A stretch of 64,000 bases of DNA, taken from the NCBI GenBank assembly GCA_028564705.1, contig JAPXFQ010002747.1, positions 434,001 to 498,000 on the forward strand, read 5' to 3'. The DNA is from Apricaphanius iberus (taxonomy: Eukaryota > Chordata > Actinopteri > Cyprinodontiformes > Aphaniidae). Made by a program: the position numbers and the translations under genes. Numbering within the stretch: the stretch's first letter is position 1; every line of letters begins with the position of its first letter. Shown here one piece after another: positions 1 through 13,939 of this stretch. The notes under the pieces were generated by a model. The model searched no databases. It was not told the origin of the DNA and saw only the letters and a program-made list of their open reading frames with translations.

Positions 1-426
1 CTCTTCCCATCAACTCTGACCAGCCTTCCTGCCAAAAAAGATAATTCCCTACGATACAGTTCCTCTAAAGTCCTCTAAAGTTTGCAGTTGTATTCTTTCA
101 CTTTACAGGTGATTGACTGGGCAAGTCAAGATGTTACCCTCATCGCTTTAAACTTCTCCACAGCTTTATCCCTGACCTGTCTGCTGTGTTTCTTTTTCTT
201 CAATAACCGGTTTGTTCCCTGATGTTCTCCAGAAAATCCCAAATGGACTTTACAGAACAGCTGAATTTATAGAGTACGTAGATTACAATCTGATGAACAT
301 GATTTACTAATTAGGAGATGATTAAAGGCAAATAGTTATAGCAGACTAATATGGGCTGAATAAAAAAAATGCATGCTACACTTTAAAATGTTTTATTAGC
401 AAAACCTTTTTCAATATCATGAGTTA

Positions 427-3160
<2,734 letters not shown>

Positions 3161-3821
3161 GTTGTATCACCGACTCTCCCGTCTCGCCCTCTTTTTCTGC
3201 CTCGGGAAATGAAGGGGTGCTGAAGGAAAGAATGCCAGTGGGTCCACACACAAAAAGCTGAGAATAATTGTCCCTCCTTTTCCTCACAGGCGTGACGGCT
3301 TGAAAAGACTCTTCAGAGTTAATTGTTATTTATTAATCATTGGGCATTAATGATCAATGGGGAAAACAGCCCACACTGTCACCGGCGGAGACGACCAAAG
3401 ATGGCCCTGATCGTGAAGCTATCTAGAACAATGTCGCTGCGCGTCGGGAAATAGTGCGCATCCTCCTCTCTCTCTTCAATATTCCCATAGACATTGCAGA
3501 GTGCAAGCCGCGTTGGCTTTTTTGCCTTGTAGAAACGATACGTCATTAGTCCGCCATATTGTGAGTGGATCGTTGGCCTTGGAAAAGCCTAGTTTCATTT
3601 ACTTGAAAATGCAAGCATACTATGAACTGAATAGACTGAGGTCGACGTTTTGAGTAATTTTGCTGCATTAGTTTTCTATACAAAAAGCTATGTTGTTTTT
3701 AGTCCTACTAATGTTGATTTATTGGAAAGGATAAGCTTTGTTATCATCACTATCAATACAGTTTTCTGGCCTCATCCATCCGCCAATCCATACATCAATC
3801 ATCTAAATCTTAGTATAGATT

Positions 3822-3837
3822 GTTATTATTATTATTA

Positions 3838-3891
<54 letters not shown>

Positions 3892-3919
3892 GTAGTAGTA
3901 GTAGTAGTATTATTATTGC
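3822..3919. repeat. (TTA)n / (GTA)n microsatellite
   Basis: About 24 TTA units with one G interruption, then six to seven GTA units and a few more TTA units. It lies in the gdi1-atp6ap1 intergenic region. The long poly-Tyr, poly-Leu and poly-Asn frames across it are artefacts of the repeat. Confidence 0.95.
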
Positions 3920-4931
3920 CCTGGTTCCCTTTCATTATCCCTATGACCATACAACTAGCTTCACTTAAAATACTCAAAACAATTTTCGGTTCCAAAAACG
4001 TAGGTATTTTTCAAGGTATGTTAGTAACCATAGCTCATAACCCTGCCTTCTACATCCTTTTGGGGCAAATATCTCCTTGAATGCCACTCGTAATATGGCA
4101 GTGACGCTGATGTACGATCCGAGTGGTCATGCGGCGTCTACTCTTCTATGCCTATGCCTCTTCCCACTTAACAACGCAATGGAACCATTGTGAAACCCCG
4201 CGTTGAATTGGCTTCTTCTTACTTTAAGTTTAGCCCAAAACTTCCTCTCAGAGTTGATCAATTTGTTGTGCTTCTGCGTTTCCTCCTATTACTGATGTCC
4301 ATCCTTCCTTTCCCTGTTGTAGGTGCAGCGTTGCCTGCGTGGATGAACGCAGTAGTATCCCTCCGCCGCCACAGCTGGGTGGATGGGAGTTGGTTTTTCA
4401 GACTGAAAACACGCTGCGCTTTGTAGATATAACAAAAATTAAAACATGCCTTTACATGTAGGACTATATGTAATTATTTTGCTTTAAATTGCTTTTCGTT
4501 GTTTTATATAGCTATAAGTGAAGATATAGGCTATGGTGGTAAAATATGCCATTATTTTAGATTGTATCAGCACCATGGACAGCTGCCAGGTGTACCCCCA
4601 CTCTTTAGACAGCGCACATTAAACACACTAATACACACGATAAAAACCGTAGTATGCGCTGTAATACACAATATGTTATGTGTTGTATATAAACCTGAAA
4701 CTGGTAATGCCGCAGCTGCGGTGTTCAGAGCACCCGTGTTCGGTTATTTAAAACCTTTCTGTGGATATAAATTCAACCAAATCGGCTAAAAGCGTTAGAG
4801 CTACAGCGTTCACCCGCAACGAAAATAAAAAAAAAGCTATGAGCTGCTCTGGTTGAATGAAAGAAGCAGGAAGTTGTTCCCCCTCCACCCCGATCCCTTG
4901 GAGCTGCGCACATGACTGTCAGCTGGTTCGA

Positions 4932-4941
4932 GTCACGTGAC
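4932..4941. promoter_or_regulatory. CLEAR box (TFEB/TFE3 E-box) upstream of atp6ap1
   Basis: The sequence GTCACGTGAC is a perfect 10-base palindrome matching the CLEAR consensus bound by TFEB, TFE3 and MITF. It lies 37 bp upstream of the chosen atp6ap1 start codon. Lysosomal and V-ATPase genes are classic CLEAR targets, so the position fits the gene. Binding in this species is inferred. Confidence 0.75.
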
Positions 4942-4943
4942 CC

Positions 4944-4970
4944 ATGGTAGTGCGGAAAGGAGAGGATTAG
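4944..4970 (+). other. Short upstream ORF (8 codons) in atp6ap1 leader
   Basis: The ATG at 4944 sits in a cccATGg context and reads MVVRKGED before a TAG at 4968-4970, eight bases before the main start codon at 4979. It matters only if transcription starts upstream of 4944, which the sequence cannot show. Confidence 0.35.
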
Positions 4971-4978
4971 AAACGAAA

Positions 4979-7900
4979 ATGGCAGAATACAGGAACTTTA
5001 GTAAAGGATCAATAATGGCTTTTATATTGTTTTTCGCCGCCTGTTTAGCTTCAGGGAGCAGCACGGCCCAAGTGCCACTTCTTATGTGGTCTAGTCAAAG
5101 GTATTTAACTTTCTTTTCCTGACTTATTTAGCAAGACTCATTTGAAAACCAAGTGTGGTCTTCCATGCTAAAGCTAACACTTATAGCTACGTAGATCTTT
5201 ACTCTCTGAGATTTTTAAAACAACACTAACATCAAAAAAAAGGAGAACGTGTTTTTTGTCTAAAAGGACAATGGTTAGAGATTTGTTGAAAAGCATAACT
5301 ATACGAAACTGCCGAGAGCTGATTTGACAATAGTGTTGAGGGGATTATTACATACATTACAGTGGTCTATTTATTTTTCAGTTACAAATGCCCAGTAACA
5401 ATAAAAAACAACAACTGGTTAATACAATATGAAATTCTATATTACATACTTTTTTTTTTATAAAATACACTTTAAAAAAGCAGCAAATTATGCCATTTTA
5501 TGTTTGTGTGTCAATTACATCACAGGAATATCAAAAATAGAGTTGTTTCGTTGGCGTTAGATGCTAGCATAATTTAATAATTTGGATTTCAAAATAAGCG
5601 GGTTCATCTGAAAAAACAATAAATTAACTTCCAGTTCATGAATTTTAGATTATGTTCAATATGAAGCATGTTAAAATATGTAAATTTTGGATGAGTTTAT
5701 GAATCTAATTTTCATTCACAATTTAATATTGTGACCCAAAAGTACAAAAAGTCACCTAATTATGATTAATTTTTTTTGCAAATTGACATTAAATATTCAG
5801 AGTAAGATCTTCAATTAATTATCTATCATTTTCGTTGAGAAAATAAATGTTACTTAAATATTTCAATTGATTTATTTAGCCTGAATTTCATCTTTTTTTT
5901 ACTGTAAAAATATTTTAATGGTTTAGGCAATAATAATAATAATAATAATAATAATAAAGCTTTATTGTCCACCAAAGTGGAAGTTTGTCTTTGACTCCAC
6001 AGGTAGGTTTTTAAAAGACATAGACACAATAAATAGACAGACAGATCAAACAGATTAGCCAATCCTCATGAAAAGAAGCAACAATAAATAACACTTAGAC
6101 AAAACACCGGTATTAATATCTTGTATGGACTATTGTGAATTGAGAAGTGATATTGAACTTGGTATGAATGACCATTTTAAAATCTTTTTAGTCGCTATTG
6201 CAGCCATATACCTCCTTCCTGATGACAAATTCCTGAATTCTGTAAACAGAGGATGTACTGGGTAAAACACATTGAGCTGGGCCTTGCGTCTCATGTGTGT
6301 ATTATATATCTCTGCCAACTCTGCTTTGAAACAAAAAAGGCTTTGTTTTGGTCTTCTTTTTCAACATAAGCATTATTATTAAATACCGAAACTTTATTTT
6401 ATTTTGAGGTTAAAATTTTAATTTTGATCACAGGATAATTAAGCTTCCACTCCTCTTACGTACTGAATTACTTGCTTTTTATAAGAAATGTACTTACAAA
6501 ATATTAATGAAGAAAAAAGAAAAAAGCTAATGAATAATATTATGGACATTGTTACGTTATCATCTCAGTTTTTCAAAACTAAAATCTGGAATAACAAATA
6601 AAAATAACATTTCATTTGGTTGAATAATCACCACCAGTGATTGGATCACAAATGGTTGTTGCAGATTCACTAACAGTAACTTACCTAATTTAAGTATCTG
6701 AATAGATTCTAATGTGATGGTGACTACACCTAAAGGACTAATAAACCACTTCAATTCAAAATGTATTGACTCAAGTGAACTATTGGTGACTCCCTTTAAT
6801 GTTTTGAAGCAACTATTTGAAGCTTCTATTATTGTTTATGATTTTAAGTTTGCCACCTCTGGCGTCTCCACTGGCTGGACACATAACATCCATGGAAGAG
6901 CTGGCCGCCTATCTCACACCTGTCTTTGCCTCTGGCTCTCACACTGTCCTCCTGTTCCTGCAGGACAAGGTCAGTGCATTGCACACACAAATGAGCTCTT
7001 TCTCACTTTGTTTCATCACAGATTTCCCCGTTTCGACTCATCTTTCTTCTGTTTCTAACAATAAAACCAGTAGTTTTGCACTCATTAAGTATTCTTTTTA
7101 ATTATATTGGTATTTAATAAAAAAAATACAGAGTTAGATTGTAATAAAATTGCAAAAATGGTATGGGTAATTTACACGCGTATCACTTTAAAATTTTGGG
7201 GTGAGCTTTGGTCTCTTTCAGAAGCCAGTTAGAAACATGTTTTTAGATGTGCTTTTTATTATTTTTCTTGTTTTCATTTTTTTCATGGATTCTTGTATTA
7301 GTTTGTTATGAAGCATTTTTGTCAGTTTATTTTTTCCCCTACACATTTAATCAGATGTTATGACATCACATATGATTACACATTTAATCAGATGTTATGA
7401 CATCACATATGATTTCCAATTGTAATATATTTTCCCATCTTTCATAAAATAAAATGAAAAATAAAAGTGACAAAAATATTTAAAAAAAAACTTGCTTTTT
7501 TTAAAGTCATATCTTCTGGGATTTGACCTGAATGTAAAGCCAAAATAAATACAAGCTGTAAAAACCTGAAATAAAGCTTCATTTACTGGTTTCCCCTTCC
7601 TATTTATGTTCACTGTGATTATTATCTAGCACACTGTTTGAGAGAAAATGACTTCTGTTTACAGTTAACTCTGAGTAGATCAGTGTGTTAAGCCATCAGT
7701 TGTTAAAGTAGGTTTGAAAGGTCTCACAAGTGAATGTCTAGTTTTTTTTCAAACATACCATTGCAGACAGAACATTTTGGTACCTCCAAAAGTTGAGTAT
7801 AAAATGATCAAATCTGCACAGGTACAAACTTACAAACTGGTGAATTGAAAACCAAAGAAAACCTTCTCTGGAGTAAATGTTGAAAATAAAGGGGTAGTCA

Positions 7901-10825
7901 TAGTGAATCATTAGAAAAAGCGGTATTCTCTGGAGACTGGAGCTGACTTCTCATTCTGGCATGACTGTGAGCCTTTTTGTGGTACTTCTCTTTTTCACAG
8001 TTCCCTGCTTGCGTTGTTCCGGGTTGTTTCATGTGTGGAAAACATCTATGAGAAAACTGATTATGGTGTTGATTCTTGCTGAACTTGTGTTATTACTTGT
8101 TTTTACTAAATATTTTATTTGTATATGTTTAGTTGAGCAAAGATGACTTCACCCTGTTTGGTGGAGTGTTTGGAAACAAGCAGGAAAGTGCCTTTAGGAA
8201 CCTTGAGGTGGGTTTAATCGGTGCATTAATTATGAGCCACTACGGTAACTAACCTGCAGAACATCAGAATAAATAAAACGTCTTGCTCTTTGCGTTTTTT
8301 CAGGCGGCACTCCAGTCTTCCTCATCGATCACCTTTCCAGGTTTGGAATGGACAGGAGAGTCTGCCCTCCCCGCTGTGCTGCAAGAGAAGCTCGGCTCAT
8401 CCCCCCTGCTTGTCGATGCTGACACGCTGTCTCACCTCACCCTCAGCACATCCGCCAACAATTTACTGCTCATTAATCTGCCTTATAGTAGCGAGTGAGA
8501 TTCAGTTTTTTATGAATTTATAATTATAATCAGCTTCAAAGTCAGAGATATTAAAATCTGTTATTTTGCAGCTCACCCCAGTCTTGCAAGGAAGTCCTCT
8601 CTCACAATGGTATGTTAAAACTTTGGGCGAAAAAGGAAAAAATGTCAAATGTCAATGTGCATTAATTGACTGTTATTAAAATATATATAACTCAAATGTA
8701 TTTGTCAACAGATGAGATCATAGGAAAAGTTCTGAGTTTCCTGAAGGCCAATGATGTTTCCTACACTGCAATATATACAGGGCTCCAGCCATCACAAGTA
8801 AGCCTGCAGAAGTGTCAGTATAGTGAGCATAAATGGCTAATTTTTGGAAATGCTTTGGATTTCTGAGTAGAAGTTATTGAGTTAACCTTCTTCTAATTTG
8901 CAGGTGATTTCAAAGTTGTCTTTGCAAAACCAGCAAGTGGGCCGGACCTTGTTACAAGCCCCTGGGGATGCTGTCAGGCCGCCTATGATTTTTAATAGCT
9001 CAGGAGGTCCCTGCATTATGCTGTGGGCTCAGAATCTCTTTATCAGCCTTTCAAGCTCTTCAGAGTGGATTGATCTCCTAGCAGAGACTCCAACGTTATC
9101 AGGATCCATGTGTAACAATACTAATTCAATGTAAGACAGCTTTTTTCCCGTTTTTAGTTTATTGTTTTTTGTCATAATAAATAAAACGTTTAAATATATT
9201 ATTTTCCCCCCACTTCAGGCTTGTGCTCAACTTTGCAAACTACACTCTGAGGTAAGACAATAAACTGTATATAAATGAGCATTTTAGACTCTACATGTTT
9301 AGTAAACGTCTTGATCCCTCTGTTGTTTTTAATCTTTTAAATTTTTATATATATTGTAAAGTTATATAAAAGTATGTAATTGATGGGCTCTGTCAGTGTT
9401 GTGTCTGAAGATAATTTATCTACCTGTTTCTGTCTGTTTGTTGCTAAAATTAATTATTTGTCCTAAGTCAAATTGTAAAAAAGTGTAAAAAATAATAAAG
9501 CTTGATAGGAAAAACTTATTCTGGCAAGTAAAATATTTTCTTCGCCAACAAGGTGATTTTGGTAATAAAAAAATCCTACAGAATGAAAACATAGACAAAG
9601 CAGTGGTTAGTTAATGACATTTATGCACAGCAGAGGCTGTTTCCTAGTTTTAGGCTGAATTTTATCCAGCCGTGATTCTACCAAAATTGTTAAAATCATA
9701 AAAGGGAAGAAATACTGTCAGATTATGATTTATTAAAAAAATCATTCTAAAAAAACTCTGAAAGGTCATAAGTTCTCTCCCTTTTTTATTACCAGAGGTG
9801 GGTTATTTATTTTTTTAATTTATTTTCATTTTAAATGTTTCTTTTTTCATATTTTTGTCAATTAGATTTTTTTATTTTTTCCCCACAAGTTTAATGTGAT
9901 GTTATGACCAAACAGTTATTCAGTACTTTATTAACAATTTATGGAATACTTTACTCTAAGACTCCCTGTATATAATATTGACTTAAAATTGTAGATATCT
10001 GAGGGCTGCCTAGTTTTAGGGCTGGGAAATACGACTTAAAATGTTAAAATATTTTTTTTACACCAAATCTGATTTTAATAGATGTTTTCCCCTCCCTGTC
10101 TTTTTGTAAAAAATAAAAATAAAAAAGATAAATATTTAAAAATGAGAGAAAGGCTTGTGTTTTTAAAGTGCCCCTTTAACTCACCCCCTACTCAATGACG
10201 CCTAGTTTTTTTTTTTCATTTGTCAAAATCAATTACATGTTGCTTAGTAAGTTTTGAGTAACTTTCTTTTTTTGTCATTCCGGATCGGCAGTTTTGGAAT
10301 GAGTCAGCGGCTCTATCCCGTGTCGGCTCGAAACTGGTTCACCTTGGACTCTGTGCAGCTGCAGGTGCATTCAACTGGTCAAACTGGGTCTTTTATTGGA
10401 AGTCGCGGGATCTACGCCCCTGTGGAGTATTCCTTCCACTGCCAGTCTGTCAACAGCTTCAGAGATGCACTGCTTATTCCAACCAACCAAAACTTGACTC
10501 AGTGGAGGCTGAATTTCGTCGATTTCCAGGTACTTGTTTTTTCTTTTTATGTCTATTTAATGGATATTTTAAAGGAATTTATAATGTGTATTTTGGTTTT
10601 TTTCTGATGCAGATTCAGGGTTTCGGTTTGTCCAACGGCACAAATTTCTCCTACGCCAGCGACTGCGCCGGTTTCTTCACCGCTGGGATTTGGATGGGCC
10701 TCATGACCTCGCTGCTCATGGTGCTAATTTTTGTGTATGGGTTGCATATGATTATGCAGCTAAACACTATGGATAGGTTTGATGACCCCAAAGGGCCCTC
10801 AATCTCAGTCCCTCAATCAGAGTGA
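4979..10825 (+). CDS. atp6ap1: V-type ATPase accessory subunit S1 (Ac45)
   Basis: Ten coding exons: 4979-5100, 6849-6969, 8133-8207, 8304-8494, 8572-8609, 8712-8797, 8904-9130, 9219-9251, 10292-10529, 10613-10825 (1344 nt, 447 aa; human about 470). All junctions keep phase. Ac45 is a type I membrane glycoprotein of the V-ATPase Vo sector; it guides assembly and sorting of the proton pump in endolysosomal and secretory membranes. Visible features: a hydrophobic N-terminal segment ([12 protein letters not shown], about residues 15-26) acting as signal peptide, then [15 protein letters not shown] and GGVFGNKQ family motifs; several Asn-X-Ser/Thr sites; [12 protein letters not shown]; and the conserved C-terminal part with [10 protein letters not shown], one membrane helix (about 402-425) and a short tail containing [10 protein letters not shown]. 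Met13 is a possible alternative start; Met1 has a better start context (aaaatATGg). A CLEAR box lies just upstream. Confidence 0.97.
5101..6848 (+). other. atp6ap1 intron 1
   Basis: A 1.75 kb AT-rich intron. It carries (AAT)n at 5929-5956, followed by a repeat-like stretch (5957-6330) whose start, AAGCTTTATTGTCCACCAAAG, resembles the 3' tails of teleost LINE-type repeats. No exon was seen. Confidence 0.6.
7341..7414. repeat. Perfect tandem duplication, 2 x 37 bp
   Basis: The 37-base unit beginning ACACATTTAATCAGATG and ending CACATATGATT occurs twice head to tail (7341-7377 and 7378-7414) with no difference. It lies in atp6ap1 intron 2. This is a recent local duplication; no function is apparent. 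Confidence 0.9.
9252..10291 (+). other. atp6ap1 intron 8
   Basis: A 1.0 kb AT-rich intron between the 33-nt exon 8 and exon 9. No transposon terminus or coding similarity was recognised. Confidence 0.6.
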
Positions 10826-11480
10826 AGCATTCATTCGAAGATGCACTCCCTCGTCTTTCAGTGCCTAATGAAGCCAGAGGAGACTCTCTGCAATATTGCT
10901 TTTATGTCTGGAACGCTGTAGATGGTTTCCCTTCACTTTTATTCTGCAACTCCCTGACAGACATTTTTAGAGGCTTTTTTTAAAGCCTCATTCTTTTTTT
11001 TTGTTCCCTCCATTATTTAATGTCTCAAAATGTTGGAAGTTATATAATTTGATTTAATGTCTTTATGCTAAAAGATTGTGCCTAGTACAACAAATATTTT
11101 TTGGGGGGAAAAGCATGTGCATTGCCAAAAAATGTGTGTGGTCGCAAATGCTGTTTGGACCGTTACAAGCCTCAGATAATACCTTTTGAATATTTTTTAA
11201 AATGACTGGGAATGCAAATAGTGCCTGTGTAAAATGTATATTTTTCACTCGTCAGGGTCCGGACATACGTTTATCACTGTTATAAGATGTTCTATTAAAC
11301 CGTAATTTATTTGTTAAAAAATAATTTCTCTTTTTACTTTGCCTTCCAAGCCTAAGGGTTAACAGCTAATCAATTTAGTGCCTCAGTTGGATAGTTGTCT
11401 AAACTATTCATGTACAAATGCTACTTCATGTACTGTAAATGGTCTCTTATCGCAAATAAAGATGAATGGATGAAACAATC
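10826..11480 (+). other. atp6ap1 3' UTR with polyadenylation signal
   Basis: The sequence after the TGA at 10823-10825 has no gene. A canonical AATAAA at 11455-11460 is the first strong signal downstream, giving a 3' UTR of about 650 nt. The transcript end is inferred. Confidence 0.6.
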
Positions 11481-12677
11481 ACATTTTTTGTTGCAAAAAT
11501 GTTTTTGAAAGTATATTTAAATACTTTTTGTTTACTGTTACTTTCTGGACCAGGCTATGAGGGGGTCTGTGGGGAGGGGAGTCTTTAAAAAACGTGTTTT
11601 TTTGGAAACCTATTGCCACTACATTTGCCATGGTCCTTTGGGAAAAGCTGACCAATTGCTGAGCTCACAGAGCTTAAATGATCCCGCCTGTTCAACTTCT
11701 GGTTCCATCGCTGTTTAGCAAAAATAATGTGACATAATTAAAAGCTTCAAAAACCTTTATTGGCTACAGGGTAAGCTGCCTTAGTATTAATACCTCAGGG
11801 AATCAAATATTTAAAGCACTGGGGTATCTGACTGTTTACTATGGAGGACTAAAACTAACATGACTAAAATAAAAGCAGAAATTTATAAATTTAGTTTTTC
11901 ATTAAATGCATTTTTGTCAAGAAAAATATGTTTAGTTTTTCCTTTTTCTTATTTATGCATTTTCGGTGAAAATGGTTTTCCTTATATGTGCATTCCTTGT
12001 TTTTACATTCCCTCGTCTTCTGTTTTTACTTTACCTTATGCCTTTCTCCCTCATTAGGCAAATGAGGAGGGCTGCCATTACTGATCCAACTCCTCTACAA
12101 TTTGTCAGTAAACGGGAAGGAGCACGATCCATGTGCTGATCGATTGCGCATTACCGCGACAATCCACTTCCTCCAATATCTGGAGAACTAATGGGTCAAA
12201 CAATAAATAGTCATCGCTGACTGTAACTTTCAGATAAGATCGCAACGTGCTTTAATTCTTCTGCAATCCTTTGAGACATATCTGGTAGGACTTCACTTCC
12301 TATCAAACAAGGCATTCTGCTGAAACACGTCCAAAAGTGCAGGAATATAGTATAATATATAATATACTTTTATTTTTAGTTATCACAGTTATGGTCCTCA
12401 ATAGTTTACACTTTGTAGTCAAAGTGTATTGTAGGCTACTTTGTTGTAAGCCGTTTTCTATTTACTTGCTTTTGGTTCCTTCCAGATGTATACAAACATA
12501 TCTCAAGCAAGAGTGGAACGTCTAAATAAACTTAATTACAATATTTATATGGTCCGCCTATTGTTTTGCTAAGCCCACCATGAAAGGAATTTTTGGCTAC
12601 GCCACTGTTATGGGCTGGTCTGGCTGTTTGCTACATGTGAGCGCTGCTGCGTTATGTAACTATGGCGACGAGTGCCT
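11481..12677. other. atp6ap1-cimap3 intergenic region
   Basis: About 1.2 kb without a recognisable gene. It is AT-rich up to about 12,040, then more balanced near the cimap3 promoter. No transposon protein or clear terminal repeats were seen. Confidence 0.5.
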
Positions 12678-12691
12678 GTTGCTACAGTAAC
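12678..12691. promoter_or_regulatory. RFX X-box-like motif upstream of cimap3
   Basis: GTTGCTACAGTAAC is an imperfect inverted repeat close to the 14-base RFX X-box (GTTGCC, two spacer bases, GGTAAC form). It differs from the ideal left half by one base. It lies 52 bp before the cimap3 start codon, the usual distance for X-boxes in ciliary gene promoters. Confidence 0.6.
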
Positions 12692-12743
12692 GGCCCTCTC
12701 GAATGAAGCTAGCTTTACTTACCCTATCAGCTTACTACCAAAC

Positions 12744-13903
12744 ATGTCAGCAGCTCCTTCTCGTCGAGTTCACTTTGGAAGCTCACAGGACAGGAAACTT
12801 TTCCCCCACCATTTTGCGCCAGATAGGCTTGGAAACCAACTGAAACGAGAGGAAGAGCCGCATCTCGGACCTGGCTGCTACGACAACCATGAGGTAAACC
12901 TGAATACATTCCCATTTTAATCTAATGTAAATTGTGTTAAAAGCACATGAGGCGTTGCATTATTTTTCACACATTTTGTGATTTGACTTTACGTTTTGGT
13001 ATTTAGATGCAAAACATTACAAACAGAATTAAGGTACCCTAAAGAAGGTTACAACTATTCTTTAAAGAATCTGTAATTAGTTTAGAACTTCTGGCTACTG
13101 TCCAAATGTGACATATCATATAGGCCAGTCACTCCGCTGGTGAGCTGGAAAATAACATACTGAAAATATAATCAAATAATCAAATTCCATCCAGGTAAAT
13201 GTTATGTTTAAATGTTCAGAAAATAATACACACGATTTAAATATCACACAAAATATATGTTGTCTAACAGCCTACCCAATTTCAAAAAGTCAAATTTATA
13301 AACAATTTGGGTTTTTAAGCTATTAGGCTATTTTAAAACCAGAGATTTGTTGAGGGATCTGAGAACACAGATGAATACACATTCCATTTTAAGTAAAAAA
13401 TACTCCATGGATTTCAGAGTGAAAATAAGTTACTTCCATAAAAAAAGAAAGAAAACAATACTATTTTTGCTTTGATCTATCCTAATTTTTGGCTTAATGT
13501 TTTGCCAAACACAGCTGCATTTTTTTTTTTTACTTTTCCAGACAGAATAAAAGTGCCACAGACCCCAAACTGTGCTTTAGATAATCTGTATAACATGTTT
13601 GATAATCCAGTCGACATTTCACAAATCTAAGTGTTACACCTTTTTTGAAATCCATGAAAGCCTTTTAGTTAGGTTTCTTTTTGTACTTAAATATTCACAA
13701 TGTTATAAAAACTGATGGAATATTTTTCAAATTTGAGTTTGAAAATTATAGACTGATAGAGTGGTAACAACCATTAACCAAAATAAACCATCTCTGACTT
13801 TGTTTGTGTGAAATTCATTGAAGGTTTTAGAGTTTCTTATGGAGACAGTAATTACTACTTAAATTATACAGTCTTGGTTAAAAATCCTGGTTATACTCAT
13901 CTT

Positions 13904-13939
<36 letters not shown>

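Larger units (their letters stand above)
3161..4978. promoter_or_regulatory. Divergent gdi1 / atp6ap1 intergenic region
   Basis: This 1.8 kb region separates two divergently read start codons, so it should hold both promoters. On the gdi1 side, 3380-3560 is locally CpG-richer and contains CCGCCATATT (3551-3560), which matches the YY1 core found in many housekeeping promoters. The middle holds a long TTA/GTA array (3822-3919). On the atp6ap1 side lies a perfect CLEAR box (4932-4941). No TATA box is obvious at either end. Motif assignments are by eye. Confidence 0.5.

Noticed and set aside
3810..4080. Poly-Tyr, poly-Leu and poly-Asn open frames across the TTA array
   Set aside because: They are direct translations of a trinucleotide microsatellite with no flanking coding signal.
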